The position numbers were made by a program, and so were the translations under genes. The notes beneath the pieces were generated by a model. The model was not told the origin of the DNA. It saw only the letters and a program-made list of their open reading frames with translations, and made no database searches. Positions 10,595 to 21,717 of a DNA stretch of 64,000 nucleotides are shown in pieces (the stretch's first letter is position 1; the number at the start of each line of letters is the position of its first letter). Source of the stretch: Acanthosepion pharaonis (lineage: Eukaryota > Mollusca > Cephalopoda > Sepiida > Sepiidae); contig CAHIKZ030005499.1 in assembly GCA_903632075.3 (NCBI GenBank), forward strand, positions 1,859,501 through 1,923,500, read 5' to 3'.

Positions 10595-10990
10595 CAACAT
10601 TACTGGCACTCCACAGAAAAAATATTAAATTGGGAGTTTACGGTAATATTTTAGTGGTCCATAGAGCAAATTCACTTCGAAATGGTTATTACAATTGAGA
10701 ATTGGCTTCTCTACACTAATCTACATCATATTAAAATACTAAAAATAGAAAAACAACTCTAAAACTAGCAGAAAATAATATACTACTAGATGTTTTGATT
10801 GTGAAAGTTGAATAAGATCTGGGAAGGATATATAAAGGAAGAATTTCAAATATAAAGGAAAATTAAATAAAGATTATAACTTATTATATAAATTAATTTA
10901 ATATATTAATAATAAATACTAATATTTCAATAATATAATAAAATATGCATATATTAATATAAATTAATAAATTTAATAATCGATTCGACC
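10595..10990 (-). mobile_element. dispersed element, copy 2
   Basis: Inverted and shorter relative to 6410-7850. 10640-10760 matches 7620-7760, and 10785-10985 matches 6780-7030. The junction between them (10760-10785) lacks the ~560-bp block of copy 1. Confidence 0.65.
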
Positions 10991-11119
10991 TTAAGAAAAG
11001 TGGTGATCTTCGACTATCATTGACTTCGATGGAGCCGAATATAAAAAAAACTCGCAGAGCAGCATCAACCACAGAAATCTCATTGAAAAAAATCTGCATT
11101 TATTTTAATTCATTAATTA

Positions 11120-11310
11120 CTCGCATATTTTAAAATGTTTTTACCAGATAATGAATTTTGAAGAAAAAAATATTACCAAAAATACATTTTGAATAAAAAA
11201 AAAATATTACCAGCAATATATTTTTGAAGGAAAATATTGCCAGCAATAAAAATTGTCGGCATTAAATAACCCATAGTGGTTGATATGCCGTAAACCAAAT
11301 CAAACCAATA
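11120..11310 (+). mobile_element. C-family SINE, 3' part
   Basis: Repeated AATATTACCAGCAATA-type units, then ggcattaaataaccc and gttgatatgccgtaaacc. This is the tail shared with 55200-55775, 40070-40525 and 62758-63138. The head is missing. Confidence 0.7.
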
Positions 11311-12149
11311 AAAAGGAATAATAATATAAAAGAGAACAGGACACAAATAACCAGTGGCCGAAAAGGAAAGAAACTAGGAAGATAGTGGAAGGACGTAGAA
11401 TATGGTGGCCCAAGTGGGTCATAATTAAGGAAACGCCATGTTTTCATCAAGAGTGTGTTAACGTAAAGTTACAATTCGTGATTTGAGATGATCGGCAGCT
11501 TCAAAAGATATCAAGCCTTAGTATTGATTCAACCACGCTACAATGGTCCAAAAAGGGTCACAAGAATCTTTAAAAGGCCCTTAAAAATATAATTAATTAG
11601 ATAAAGAAATCTCTAACTTAATAAAATATAATTATTTTTAAAAGAGTAAATAACAAATAAAAATGCAATAAAAATAAAATGCAATAAAAATTCACTCAAT
11701 GTATGAAAGAACGAAGCGGTGTTAAATCGATGTGAAAAGCAGTTAAGATGGAGGCTGGCTTTATTTATTCGTTATAAAAATTAAATGACAGCATTGTAGT
11801 TCTGGGTGGGCCCACTTTGTCTCCTGGCAACTAATCTTTTTAAACCCAGTAATATATCTTTACATTTAGTCATATATAGATATGTATATTTACTAGAAGA
11901 ATTTCACGGTTTTTCGATTAATGATTAAATAATTCTACGACAATAAAATATCCGTATAAATTCCCCCCTATTGAACCATTAAATATTTGAGCTTAACAAC
12001 AAAAATTTTGCAATAACAATCATAAATATTCATGCTGGGCGTTAGTTTAAGAAGTAAGGGGATACAAATGAATAGATTCGAAATTGACAATTTTTTATTT
12101 GACTGAAACAGACGTTAAATACTTCTATCACCCCTTCCTCCTTTATTTT
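11311..12149. other. unassigned
   Basis: AT-rich. No coding pattern or clear repeat was found. Confidence 0.3.
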
Positions 12150-12396
12150 TTATCACTGAAACCAAGTAACGTATCTGATATATCTCTTCCGTCTTTCCAC
12201 GCGATCAAAACGGAATAGTTCATTATATATGAGTTATTGTAAGGAGACGTTAAAATCTTGTTTTCCCTTCTTTCTTTTTTTCTTTCTTTCTTTCTTTTTT
12301 CTTACTTTCTTTCTTTCTTTCTTTCATTGAAACCAAGTAGTGTCTTTTCTCTTTTTTCCACGCGACTAAAACGGAATAGTCCATTATTAAACACCT

Positions 12397-12436
<40 letters not shown>

Positions 12437-12489
12437 TACTTCTTTCCTTCTTTTTTCTTTCTTTCTTTCTTTTTCTTTCTTTCTTTTTT

Positions 12490-12522
<33 letters not shown>

Positions 12523-12609
12523 TTTCTTTCTTTTTCTCACTGAAACCAAGTAGTGTCTTTTCTCTTTTTTCCACGCGACTAAAACGGAATAGTCCATTAT
12601 TAAACACCT

Positions 12610-12661
<52 letters not shown>

Positions 12662-12845
12662 TTTTCTTTCTTTCTTTCTTTCTTTCTTTTTTCTTTCTTT
12701 CTTTCTTTACTTCTTTCTTTCTTTTTTCTTTCTTTTTTTCATTCTTTTTCTCGCTAGAACCAGGTAGCGTTTCTGTTATGTCTTTTCCGTCTTTCCAGGA
12801 AATCAAAACTGAATAGTCCATTATTCCGGAAGTATTAGCAAGGTC
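12150..12845. repeat. compound satellite: (CTTT)n arrays alternating with a ~70-bp motif
   Basis: Four copies of a motif that starts tgaaaccaagta and ends ggaatagtccattatta (near 12156, 12328, 12538 and 12750) alternate with (CTTT)n tracts. The middle two copies are practically identical, so one motif-plus-array unit of about 210 bp has been duplicated. Long ORFs here are artefacts of the CTTT repeat. A minus-strand relative of the motif lies at 47500-47575. Confidence 0.85.
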
Positions 12846-13139
12846 CAACGGTGGTGCTAACTAAAGAAGGGACAAGCAGAATTATAAGAAGATAATCATA
12901 TTCTGTTGTTTTACTAGTTAAAATAATCTGTTCTCCTTCTGTTATTTTGATACACTTTCTGGCTGTCAGTTTTTTCCTCTTCATCAGATGAATGTCGTCT
13001 GTGAAAACCTTTGATAGTTGAACCGACCCACTAATGAACCTCCTTCTCCCTACTTATCTCTTTATATGGAGTCCGTTAATATCAACTCTGAAGTATCTGT
13101 TCTTGTTTGCCATTTGTCTAGTTCTTTACTCCAAGGTTT
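12846..13139. other. unassigned
   Basis: Nothing recognised. Confidence 0.3.
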
Positions 13140-13470
13140 TTTCGATCTCTTATCCTAATAAGTAAAACCAATGTTTTGTGGGCCACCAGGAAACTCTCTT
13201 CGCCACCGTTGGACGGAGAATAATAACGTGGTTTGGACACGTTACAAGATACGACAGCCTGTGCAAAAACATCATGGAAGTTAGCGTTGAAGGTGGACGT
13301 AGGAGAGGGCGCCAACGCAAAAACTGGTTGGACAATATCAAACAATGGACAAGTATGACGATACCAGAATTGCTGATGGCTGCCGTTGATAGACCGTTGT
13401 GGAGGAGATTCAATATGGCTTCCCCACTACGACTACAAAATTCAAGGGGGTGATGATGATGATAATGATG
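13140..13470 (+). pseudogene. LINE ORF2 extreme C-terminus
   Basis: The frame at 13178-13453 encodes ETLFATVGRRIITWFGHVTR, then GGRRRGRQRKNWLDNIKQW and LMAAVDRPLWRR. This is the conserved C-terminal module of RTE-related LINE proteins (WxGHV followed by the GxRxxGRxxxxWxDxI box). The frame runs uninterrupted to its stop and is followed by a (GAT)n tail at 13451-13472, a plausible native 3' end. Only the last ~90 residues remain, so this is a 5'-truncated insertion. It appears less decayed than other LINE pieces here. Confidence 0.8.
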
Positions 13471-14234
13471 AGAAAGCATTCACATTATTTTGACTGTATT
13501 TTTTCTGTTACTATTTCGAGGCATAATTTTCAGTTTTAATTTTTTTTTTCTTCTGTTTTGTTGTCCTCGGCATATCTATTTTGTTTCAATGGCTTCTTCG
13601 CAATAATAGTTGTATTAGTGGCAGACACTAGAAGTCTTAGACACGGGAGGAAAGGAAAGCGAAAAGAAAGTACTAACCATAAATTGGAATTTATTTGCCA
13701 GAACAACTATTTTTACAACGTTATGTTATTATATGTTCATTCCTCTTTTTAAGATTTGTGGCGCCCTTCGTGGCGAAATTGTGACACGTTTTGTGACGAC
13801 GTCCTCCGATCGTCCGTCGTTCACTTGCACCCGTTATGACATCCAAGCTTGAGTGTATTTTCACACCCAACTCACTATGTACACAGGTTTGTCTTCTCGG
13901 CCGTGATCGCTTTTAACAAATAATAATACTAGTGACGACAAATGTTTTTTTTAAAGACACTGGTTGGGAGTTCACAGCAATACGATTTCTCACTTAGCCG
14001 GCTATCTTTTTTCTTCGGCTGAACTGCTATCACGTGCCCTAACTTCACTGGCCTCGAGGCTCGGCGACTCCTGATTCCTCACTACCGATCTTTCTGTCAC
14101 TGTTGCTGGGCAGCTCCAATTCCTTTGGTCTTCTACCTACTTCTCTCATGGCTGGACCTACTTTTCTCGATTCCCTGCTTCTCTCTGCTAATATGATTAA
14201 TCATGGGGTTCCCCCCACCTCCATCCACTTGTCT
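13471..14234. other. unassigned, possible LTR remnant
   Basis: TGTGACACG at about 13780 and the TGTTACA that ends the 14270-14493 repeat would make TG...CA borders 714 bp apart, but no target duplication supports this. The small ORFs at 13558-13752 and 14103-14426 match nothing I recognise. Confidence 0.3.
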
Positions 14235-14269
14235 TTCCAAAAGATTTGGGACCACACCAAAGCTACATG

Positions 14270-15522
14270 GGTGGTCAAATATTTAACGGGATATCTAAAA
14301 TCATTTATAAAATTTGTATATTTCCCAATTCAAGGGCTAACTAGAGACATGAATCCTGAAAAACTAACCCCTAAGTTCACTCAATTTGGACTGGAGACAA
14401 AATTCCTACGAAAATCCAATAGCTGAGTGGACTTAGAAAGAAGGAATTTGTCTCCTTATCTTCTAAAGATATGTGAGATATCATATTGTTACAGTCCCCC
14501 TACTACAGAACAATCAATAAAACAAATAAAAAAATTAAAATAAACAAAACAAAGCAACATTTTCTGTTTAGGACAAAACATGGAATTCTACATAGTCCCA
14601 CAAAAAATGCGGATGGACCCCAACCACCTCTGAGGGTAGTTCAGCCCAAAGAGAGGTAAATTCTGTGCAGGTCCCATCCTTCTGAAATATTATAATATCA
14701 CAGAGGGCGGTTGGAATTCATCTCTTCTGTTCAAGCCATTACAAGAGGATTTCAAACTCCTCTCGAAAAATGTCACATTACAGAGAGTGTCACTCACCGG
14801 ACCTTTCAAATAGAAAAACAATACCAAAAAAAAAAACAAGAGGATTTTAACCATCTCTTCAAATAACTCAGATCACAGGAAAGGTCATTTCTGTTGACCT
14901 TCCTTCCAAAATACATGAGGACTTTAACAATCTCTCCAATTCTTTCCCATTTCATAATGCACCACCCCCAGAGAAAATGATATTTTAGCATAACGCAGAA
15001 GTGAAAACTAGTTTTATCCCGTCAAGACAAAAAACAAGAGTAGGCGGGGAATGTCCTCACATGGCCTTCGTCCTAAAAATAAGATACTCAAGTCCCACAT
15101 CTCACTGCACAAGGATTACATCTCTTGCTTTTTTTAACACAAAAAATCACCTAAAACAAAAATAAAACAAGTCGCAACAATTTGCAACAGAACACATACC
15201 AGTTCGCCTTTGAACTGGAAAAATAATTTTATAAATGATTTTTAAATAGTCATAAAAAGTAGTACTCGAAGAATTGTGGTTTAGGGTGGTCCCAAATCTT
15301 CAAAGGTCTACTTTTATGACTATCTAAAATCATTTATAAAATTTTTATATTTCCCAATTCAAAGGCGAACTGGAGATATGAATCCTGAAACATTAACCCC
15401 TAAGTTCGTTCAAGATGGACTGGAAACAAAATCCCTACGAAACTCCAATAGCTGAATGTTCTTAGAAGGAAGAGATTTGTCTCCTTATCTTCTAAAAACA
15501 TGTGAGACATCATATTGTGACA
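14270..15522. repeat. direct repeat pair with internal palindrome
   Basis: 14270-14493 and 15313-15521 are direct repeats (tctaaaatcatttataaaat to catattgt-aca), roughly 85 percent alike by eye. The left part of the second copy is also present inverted at 15197-15253, making a palindrome with ~60-bp arms and a ~50-bp spacer. It could be a small LTR element with a rearranged end. No coding sequence is recognised between the repeats. Confidence 0.65.
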
Positions 15523-15777
15523 GATTTAATATTTCATAACTTTCTTAAACAGTTTTTTCTAGTATTTTACACTTCAATATTTTGATGTTTTTCTTACTCT
15601 TTTAGTACTTTGTTATTTATTAACAAATAAATCAGTGGTTAAAAATCACTTCAGACGCGTTAATCCTAAATATCTTAAAGGAGAGCATCCTTCATCAGGC
15701 CATCTGGACTGGCGCCAGAAGGCCACAAAGAACTTTACCGAATAACAAATACCACATCACTTGAACATTTCGAACAG

Positions 15778-15872
15778 ACATAACAGCAACAATATGTAAC
15801 AAATATATAACAATATGTAATAAATATGTAACAATATGTAACAAATATGTAACAATATGTAACAAATGTAAC
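15778..15872. repeat. ~22-bp minisatellite
   Basis: Units of aacaatatgtaacaaatatgt repeated about four times. The translated ORF in this tract is an artefact. Confidence 0.85.
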
Positions 15873-15960
15873 TAGAAGAGAAAATAATGATATAATCAAG
15901 CTATTTAATTTCCATAGTACCAAAAACAAAAGGTTTAGAAGGAAACTTCCGTCAATACTA

Positions 15961-16289
15961 GATTGATTGTTTTAGGTCTTATCAACATTTCTCAGGTAAT
16001 TTAAAGCTAGAAAATATTTTAGATTATAAGATTTTTTTAGGGAATAATAATGATTTACTGATACAACTCTTACTGATTAATCCATAGCTGGGAGGGGAAC
16101 CTGAGTGAAAATTGGTACTCGGCTCTCCGGTTTCAAATTCCTAGTTGTTATCCATCCGCACATTCAAGCTTACAACACCTGGTATTCCCAAGCGGTTCAC
16201 TTATCTCGGTACTGACTAGGTTCGATATTGCTTAACTTCAATAATCGTACAAGAACTGGTGCTGCAACGTGATATGGCCGTAAGCCTCC
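15961..16289 (-). mobile_element. 5S-tRNA chimeric SINE, copy 1
   Basis: Read on the minus strand from 16289: ggaggcttacggccatatcac, then a 5S rRNA-like body with gaagttaagcaat and gaataccaggtg. Next comes a tRNA-like unit (ggataacaactaggaat..., gagccgag), then cccagctatggattaatc and the common tail ending in rtkaaacaatc (15961-15990). It is head-to-head with copy 2. Confidence 0.8.
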
Positions 16290-16392
16290 ATAAATACTAG
16301 AAAAAAAAATGAAACAATGGATTGTAAATCCTATTTTCCCGAAAAACAGTTTCAGAAAAAGATTTTATAAATTTCTACCGACATTAACTGTT

Positions 16393-16780
16393 GAGGCTTA
16401 CGGCCATATTACGTTGAAACACCGGTTTCCTTGCAATCACCAAAGTTAGACAACGTTGAGCCTGGTCATTACTTAGATGGGTGACTGCTTAGGAATAACA
16501 GGTTCTGTACGTTTTAGATGTGAGGCTGGTGTAATGTCTAATGGCTCGGAATTGTTAATCGATGAGCCGAGTTCCAATTCCAGTTGGGTTCGTTATATTC
16601 ACTTATGAGCAAATAAAGTATGAACCTACCTCTTCTCCCCCAGCTAGAGGTTAATTAGTAAGACTTGTGTCACTAAACAATTATTATTTCCCAAAATTGC
16701 GCAGAATATATTGAAAATTCGTCATAAAGTAACCTTCAAATCGTTGATATGCCGCTAAACAAAACCAACCAAATGCTTGA
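16393..16780 (+). mobile_element. 5S-tRNA chimeric SINE, copy 2
   Basis: Order of parts: (1) 5S rRNA-derived, 16395-16505, with gcttacggccatatt, caccaaagttagacaacgtt, gcctggtcattacttag and gaataacaggttctgta, in the order of the 5S internal promoter boxes. (2) tRNA-like, 16520-16590, aatggctcggaatt and a B-box-like gagttccaattcc. (3) Body with ccagctagaggttaattag. (4) Tail gttgatatgccgctaaac. The chimeric head resembles the plan of AmnSINE1-type elements; equivalence is not claimed. Confidence 0.85.
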
Positions 16781-17892
16781 TCAATGAATGCTAAAACGCT
16801 TACTTTGGCATTTATCATTATTGTTTGAACGTTTAATCTTTAATATGAAAGTGTTTAATGAACTCTTATGTGAGACCCAGCACAATAACAAAAAATGAGA
16901 TGGTTGATGTCTCCAACTCATTCTCGACAATGCGATTTCTGCCATGTTACAGAAAAACTGTTCAAATAAAATCATTGCTTATCCTTTCTTTTCACATTCA
17001 ATCTGTTTCATTGCTAATTGAATGTTAAAAATTATTGAATGATAAAAATTATTTAATGCTGCAACAGTGGATGTTCCGATTTGGCCAATCACAACAATTT
17101 CGTGTTTTATAAATTCGAACAAAAGAGCTACGAATTTGTATAACCATATTTCTACAGTGTGGCCATTAAAAGACTGAATGATATAAAACAAAAATAAATT
17201 TTACAAACACATGAGTATCTTGGGTTAGTAAAGTTTGAACCATTTGAATCTTGTATGGAAACATTTTGAAATCCAGAATTCAGAATCTTCGAATGCGATG
17301 TTCTAGTGATTTCTAGTTGATCAGAGCGACGAAAGATAAAGTCTGATGGATCCTCAAAGACACTCTTTCGTATAGCTCTGGGCGCTTAGGACCATTTCCC
17401 GGAATATCCCCGACGGATCCAGTTCTTTCAAATCGAACAATTAGGTTCCGAATCATGCTATCATTAGGAGATACTCTGACAGTAAATTTTGCCGATATTT
17501 TCTCTGAGTTTGAATAATTGATCTTTCACTGGAATAGAAAAACTGAATGGGTTTTACTTGCTGTAGCCATTTTAATCTCGAAGGGATGCTCTATAACCTG
17601 CAAAAAAAAAGAAAAAAATGATTGAAAACGAACAAATGATTACTTTTTGAAATATTTCATTTTTTTCTGTGATCACCCCATAGAATAGCAACCAAGAACA
17701 GAGGAATTCTTTACCTGTTTATTCCATAAGGTATTATTTAGAGGTATTATCTTAACTTGGGCTTTAAAGCCATAGAAGTTATCTGCAGAATTCAGAAAAT
17801 AGAAGGAAAACACTACTTAACCTTATTACCCAAAAGTGGTTTAATTTTTTTAATGGTGTTGGGATTCCATTAAGAAAAGATACAGAAAGTTA
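16781..17892. other. unassigned
   Basis: No coding pattern. Small minus-strand ORFs (16781-16975, 16979-17191) show no recognisable motif. Confidence 0.3.
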
Positions 17893-18335
17893 TTATAATC
17901 AGTTGTCGCCTCAGTTAGTTGTGCCATACGTGATAGATACTTTAGCGATCATGTCTCTTTCGATTTGGGCACCTCGATGTGACGTAGTGGTTAACAAGCT
18001 TGTCTCGCTAGAACAATTACGGTTGAATAGTGAGTTTGATCCTCACTGAATGTCCCACATTTTCGGCTTTGTGCCATATATAATCTACACTTAAAAAAAA
18101 AGTCTCTTTCGATTCCTGACTAATTGATTTTCCGCAGCAAGTTGCTAATTCTTTCCACGGAAGACTGATTGCCGATCAAGGATATAGGACCCGGTCTTCC
18201 CTACTATTCAACCCATAGCTTGTGGAAAAGAAATGGATTCATACCTTTCCCAGGGGTACTTGTACGTAAGTAAATTCCAACTGGAATTCCAACTCGGCTC
18301 CCTGATCTCTCGTTCCAAACCGAGACACCACAACG
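17893..18335 (-). mobile_element. tRNA-derived SINE (family A), interrupted
   Basis: Minus-strand family A SINE: tail at 17920-17965 (gttagttgtgccatacgtga), head near 18335. It is split by the SINE at 17966-18101. Both broken ends carry GTCTCTTTCGATT, so the original sequence can be read across. The body includes the common blocks tcaacccatagct and ggattcatacctttccca. Confidence 0.8.
17966..18101 (+). mobile_element. short tRNA-derived SINE (family B), nested, with 13-bp duplication
   Basis: A 136-bp element with A-box-like TGACGTAGTGG (about 17979-17989), a B-box-like GAGTTTGATCC (about 18027) and a poly-A end (18092-18101). It is flanked by exact 13-bp direct repeats GTCTCTTTCGATT (17953-17965 and 18102-18114). 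The boxes are at tRNA-like spacing, so it should have been transcribed by RNA polymerase III. Insertion inside a diverged family A SINE shows it is the younger one. Confidence 0.9.
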
Positions 18336-18961
18336 CACATCCTTGTTGTCGCTTATGATAGTTCACCAATAAAGAGTACAAGAGTACTCAAAAACTTTCA
18401 GAAGAGCTAATATAATCGGAAGTCACTATACGTAGAGATTTGTATAAACTAAAATACAAAGTACAACAGTAACAGCAGTTCATGCCTTTTAATATTGTTT
18501 AATCACGAATTACTAGCATGTATCAGGGCCCAAATTAATTTCTGGACCTTGATGTCGCGGACGGGTGCGTTGATGTTACTCACTCAGGAACTGGACTGAA
18601 ATGAATGATATTTAGGATTCTTTAAGTCGTGGCTTATATAGTAATTATCTATCTGCCTCCAAACGAGGGCAAATATGACAGAAAGCCGGTTTAATGTGAC
18701 TACTCATTTCTCCCTGACCAAACATGCACATGGACAAGTGTATAAACAGAAAAATTACTTATTAAGTCTTATTAAGGTTTTCTCTTTTAAGATCCATCAA
18801 GCATAAGGGGCTGAACTTACCATCCCCTTTAAGTGAAATATATCTCTTCTATAGAAAATATATTCGTATAATCAATAATACCAACGAACTGGACCCATAG
18901 AAATTTTCGTGTTGAAAGACACAATATTGAAACATTAGTTCGAAAGATTCTCAAAGCAAAA
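18336..18961. other. unassigned
   Basis: Nothing recognised. Confidence 0.3.
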
Positions 18962-19345
18962 ATATATTTGTTTTTACGGTTTATCAGCCTTTTGGGGATT
19001 ATTTAAAGACAGAAAATATTTTTAGAATTTAAGAATGATTTTTGTAAATAATAATGATTTACTGTTACAAGGTCTATTAATTAAGCCATAAGATAAGGTA
19101 GATAAAGTGGACTCAGAATTTTCCCAAAGGTAATTGCGCGTAAGTAAACATAACATACCGGAGGGGAATTGGAATTCGGTTTTCTAATTTCCAATTCCGA
19201 TTCTTTATCTAATGCACCAGCCGAACATTCAAGCTTAGAGCACCTGATATTCCTAAGCACACATCTGGGTAATGCACAGTTTCGATGCTTCTTAACTTCG
19301 ATGATCGGAGAACTCGTGTTTCAACGTGTCATGGCCGTAGGAATC
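18962..19345 (-). mobile_element. 5S-tRNA chimeric SINE, copy 3
   Basis: Head at 19345 on the minus strand (ggccatgacacgttgaaaca, then cgaagttaagaagcat, the 5S A-box region). The tail at 18968-19000 (ttttacggtttatcagcc on the plus strand) is the shared tail. The tRNA-like part is more diverged than in copies 2 and 4. Confidence 0.8.
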
Positions 19346-19575
19346 GAAGCAAGAAGAAAGATATCCTGAATTCATAAGAATAAAAAAAAAGTAAGTACAA
19401 TTCATACCAAAAATACTAATTTTATAATTCTGCCAACTTACTAATTGAACTTGAATTTTTTTAACTATCCCAAGCACTAAAATTGTGATCACAAATTCTA
19501 AGGCAATCAAAGATGTGGCCAGCAAAAATCATAGAATTAATAACGCATCGGAAACTGAGATATATAAGATATATA

Positions 19576-19578
<3 letters not shown>

Positions 19579-19654
<76 letters not shown>
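19579..19654. repeat. (TA)n array
   Basis: About 76 bp of uninterrupted TA. The ORF across it is an artefact. Confidence 0.98.
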
Positions 19655-19657
<3 letters not shown>

Positions 19658-20224
19658 ACGTGTGATGTGCAACTCATGTTTCGCTGATTACAAAAGTTAT
19701 CAGGAATAACCATGTTTTCTGTATTCTTATTTTATTATTGTTTGGAATTCAGATGTTCAGATTTTCAATATAAAATTCCTGGACAAAAGAATCACTGTTT
19801 CTGTGTCTTTCTTTAATGGACTGTTTTTGAACCCCTCCCTAACCCTAGTATCTCTAACCCTAATTCTAATTACAGCATGACGAGTGGAAATATTGGATCT
19901 TAGTGCTGTTATGGATCAATAATAGTTGGATTTAGTGAAAAATAACTTTTTAATGAAAATTAATTTTTATGCTTCCTGCCATGAAAATTATTTCCAATAA
20001 TAATTGCAGTTCAAAAAACTCGCACAAGTAGATTTACATATACCAAGCATATCACTTGCACAACTAAGTTTCTGTAATTTTATTACTGGCTATGGGATAA
20101 TAAGCAATAGAAATATGCTGGGAATTTTTGCACATATCTAGTGATTCAAACACCTAAAGCATTGGTCTGCAAAATTGCTAAGCATTTTACTCTAAAAAGC
20201 AAAATTTTCTATACTGCTTAAATT
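19655..20224. other. unassigned
   Basis: Contains ccctaaccctag and ctaaccctaa (19846-19872), too short to call telomeric repeat. Confidence 0.3.
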
Positions 20225-20900
20225 ATTGTGGATTATTCTCGCCAAAATTGATCCCTCAGATCTACAAATCAACAAATCACCCTTGCATGGAGTATTGCTT
20301 ACATATATGGTCTGGAGCCCCTTCTGTTTGCCTCAGGGTTCTTGATAAGATCCAGAGGCGGATATACAATATAATTGGCCGTGTTCTGGTATCTCGTCTA
20401 CAGTCACTCTCTCACAGACGCGCCATCGCCTCTCTCTGTCTTTTTTACAAATACTTTCATGGTAATTGCTCCGATGAGCTGCTTTCACTGGTTCCCAGAC
20501 TTCATGAATTCAATCGCCCTACGAGGCTGCCATCCCGCTCTCACCCTTTCACTGTAGAAACTTTTAAATATAGCCGTCTCTTCTAATCAAATAGCTTCAT
20601 ACCTCACACCTCTCGCCTGTGGAACACCCTTCCCTATTACTGTTTCCCTGAGAATTATAATCTCTAACTATTCAAACGTAATGTCAATCGACATCTCCAG
20701 TTACCTTGATCTATCCACTATCCCTCTCCTCATCCTTTCTTCTATCCCTCCTATCTCCCCTCGCTCCAAATCTTCTGCAACCCCCTGCATCTTCGTGACT
20801 TCCCGCCTTGCTCGATGCGTAATGCTTAAAAAACTTTTATGAGTGACTACTTCACTTAGTCGTTTTAATAATCTACATAAATATAATGTTTATCTACCAT
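20225..20900 (+). pseudogene. jockey-like LINE, C-terminal end and 3' UTR
   Basis: The frame at 20248-20586 is intact over 112 residues: CMEYCLHIWSGAPSVCLRVL, DKIQRRIYNIIG, SLSHRRAIASLCLFYKYFHG and FNRPTRLPSRSHPFTV. After a stop, the same frame goes on with SFIPHTSRLWNTLPYYCFPE to about 20700. This is the post-RT C-terminal domain typical of jockey-like LINE proteins. It is 5' truncated, and it is closer to the copy at 62200-63500 than to the 1-870 family. 20700-20900 is probably the 3' UTR. Confidence 0.8.
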
Positions 20901-21295
20901 TATACAAAATTAGTCCATTGATAAAATGAACCGTTCCTTTACTCCTGTATTTCTTAGATTGCAGTTTCATTTGTTCAAGCTTTTCATGTGAGGCACTCAG
21001 TTACTTTTGTCTATTAAATGATCGTCTTCAACTTTGTCTTGAAGTAGGCTTTGTCGTTACCGTCTTTGTCGTTCTGTTGTTAATCGTTTTCTTCCGAGAG
21101 ATATTTCTATTTTCTTTGTTATATTAAACATATAGAATTTTTAATATGAAAAGATGTTGGTCAGAAAGTGATTTATAAAATAGCAGGAATAATCAATGAC
21201 CCATCGATAACATTGAACTTCTTTAAAATATAAAGGGAACCGATTAAATCAATGCTTAATTGGCCTCTATTTTAATTGTAAATTCTTTACCCTCC
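20901..21295. other. unassigned
   Basis: Nothing recognised. Confidence 0.3.
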
Positions 21296-21692
21296 GGCTT
21301 ACGGCCACATTACATTAAACTACCTGTTTGCGTACGATCACCGAAGTTAAGCAACGTCGAGTCTGGTCGGTGACTGGATGACCGCTTGAGAATACCAGGT
21401 TCTGTAAGCCTGGATATGCGGTTGGTGTAATGGATAACGGCTCAGAATTGTTAATCGCAGAGCCGAGTTCTAATTCCAGTGGTTCATCGTTGCATTTACA
21501 GACGCGCAAAAACACTTGGGAAAGGTATGAATGCAACTATTCTCGCCCCCAACTATGGGTTAATTAGTAAGACTATCACTAAAAATATTATTATCAATAA
21601 AAAATAAATGAAATAAAAATTACGTAATACTATTTAGATTTGAGCATTTAATAACCCATAGAGATGTGCCGCTAAATTAAAACAACCAACAT
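21296..21692 (+). mobile_element. 5S-tRNA chimeric SINE, copy 4 (best preserved)
   Basis: 5S-like head 21296-21420 with ggcttacggccacatta, caccgaagttaagcaacgtc, gtctggtcggtgactggatg and gaataccaggttctgtaagc. tRNA-like unit 21421-21485 (ataacggctcagaatt, gagccgagttctaattcc). Body aactatgggttaattag, then a tail with ataacccatagagatg and gccgctaaa. The 5S internal control region is easiest to read in this copy. Confidence 0.85.
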
Positions 21693-21717
21693 TTTTTATC
21701 TCTGATTTATTGAATCG

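Noticed and set aside
12258..12848. Long ORFs rich in FLSFFLSF or KKERKKER
   Set aside because: They are translations of the (CTTT)n satellite.
13753..13790. Possible retroviral-type primer binding site (ggcgcccttcgtggcg)
   Set aside because: No LTR end precedes it, and LTR borders around could not be supported.
15640..15720. CTGATGA on the minus strand near 15695 as a hammerhead
   Set aside because: No GAAA box at a suitable distance.
17966..18101. A functional tRNA gene
   Set aside because: A and B boxes exist, but the arms do not fold into a cloverleaf, and poly-A plus target duplications show a SINE.
19846..19872. Telomere-like CCCTAA units
   Set aside because: Only two or three degenerate units; expected by chance in repeats.
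16393..21420. Functional 5S rRNA genes
   Set aside because: Many changes from 5S, fused to tRNA-like and tail sequence; no tandem 5S array.
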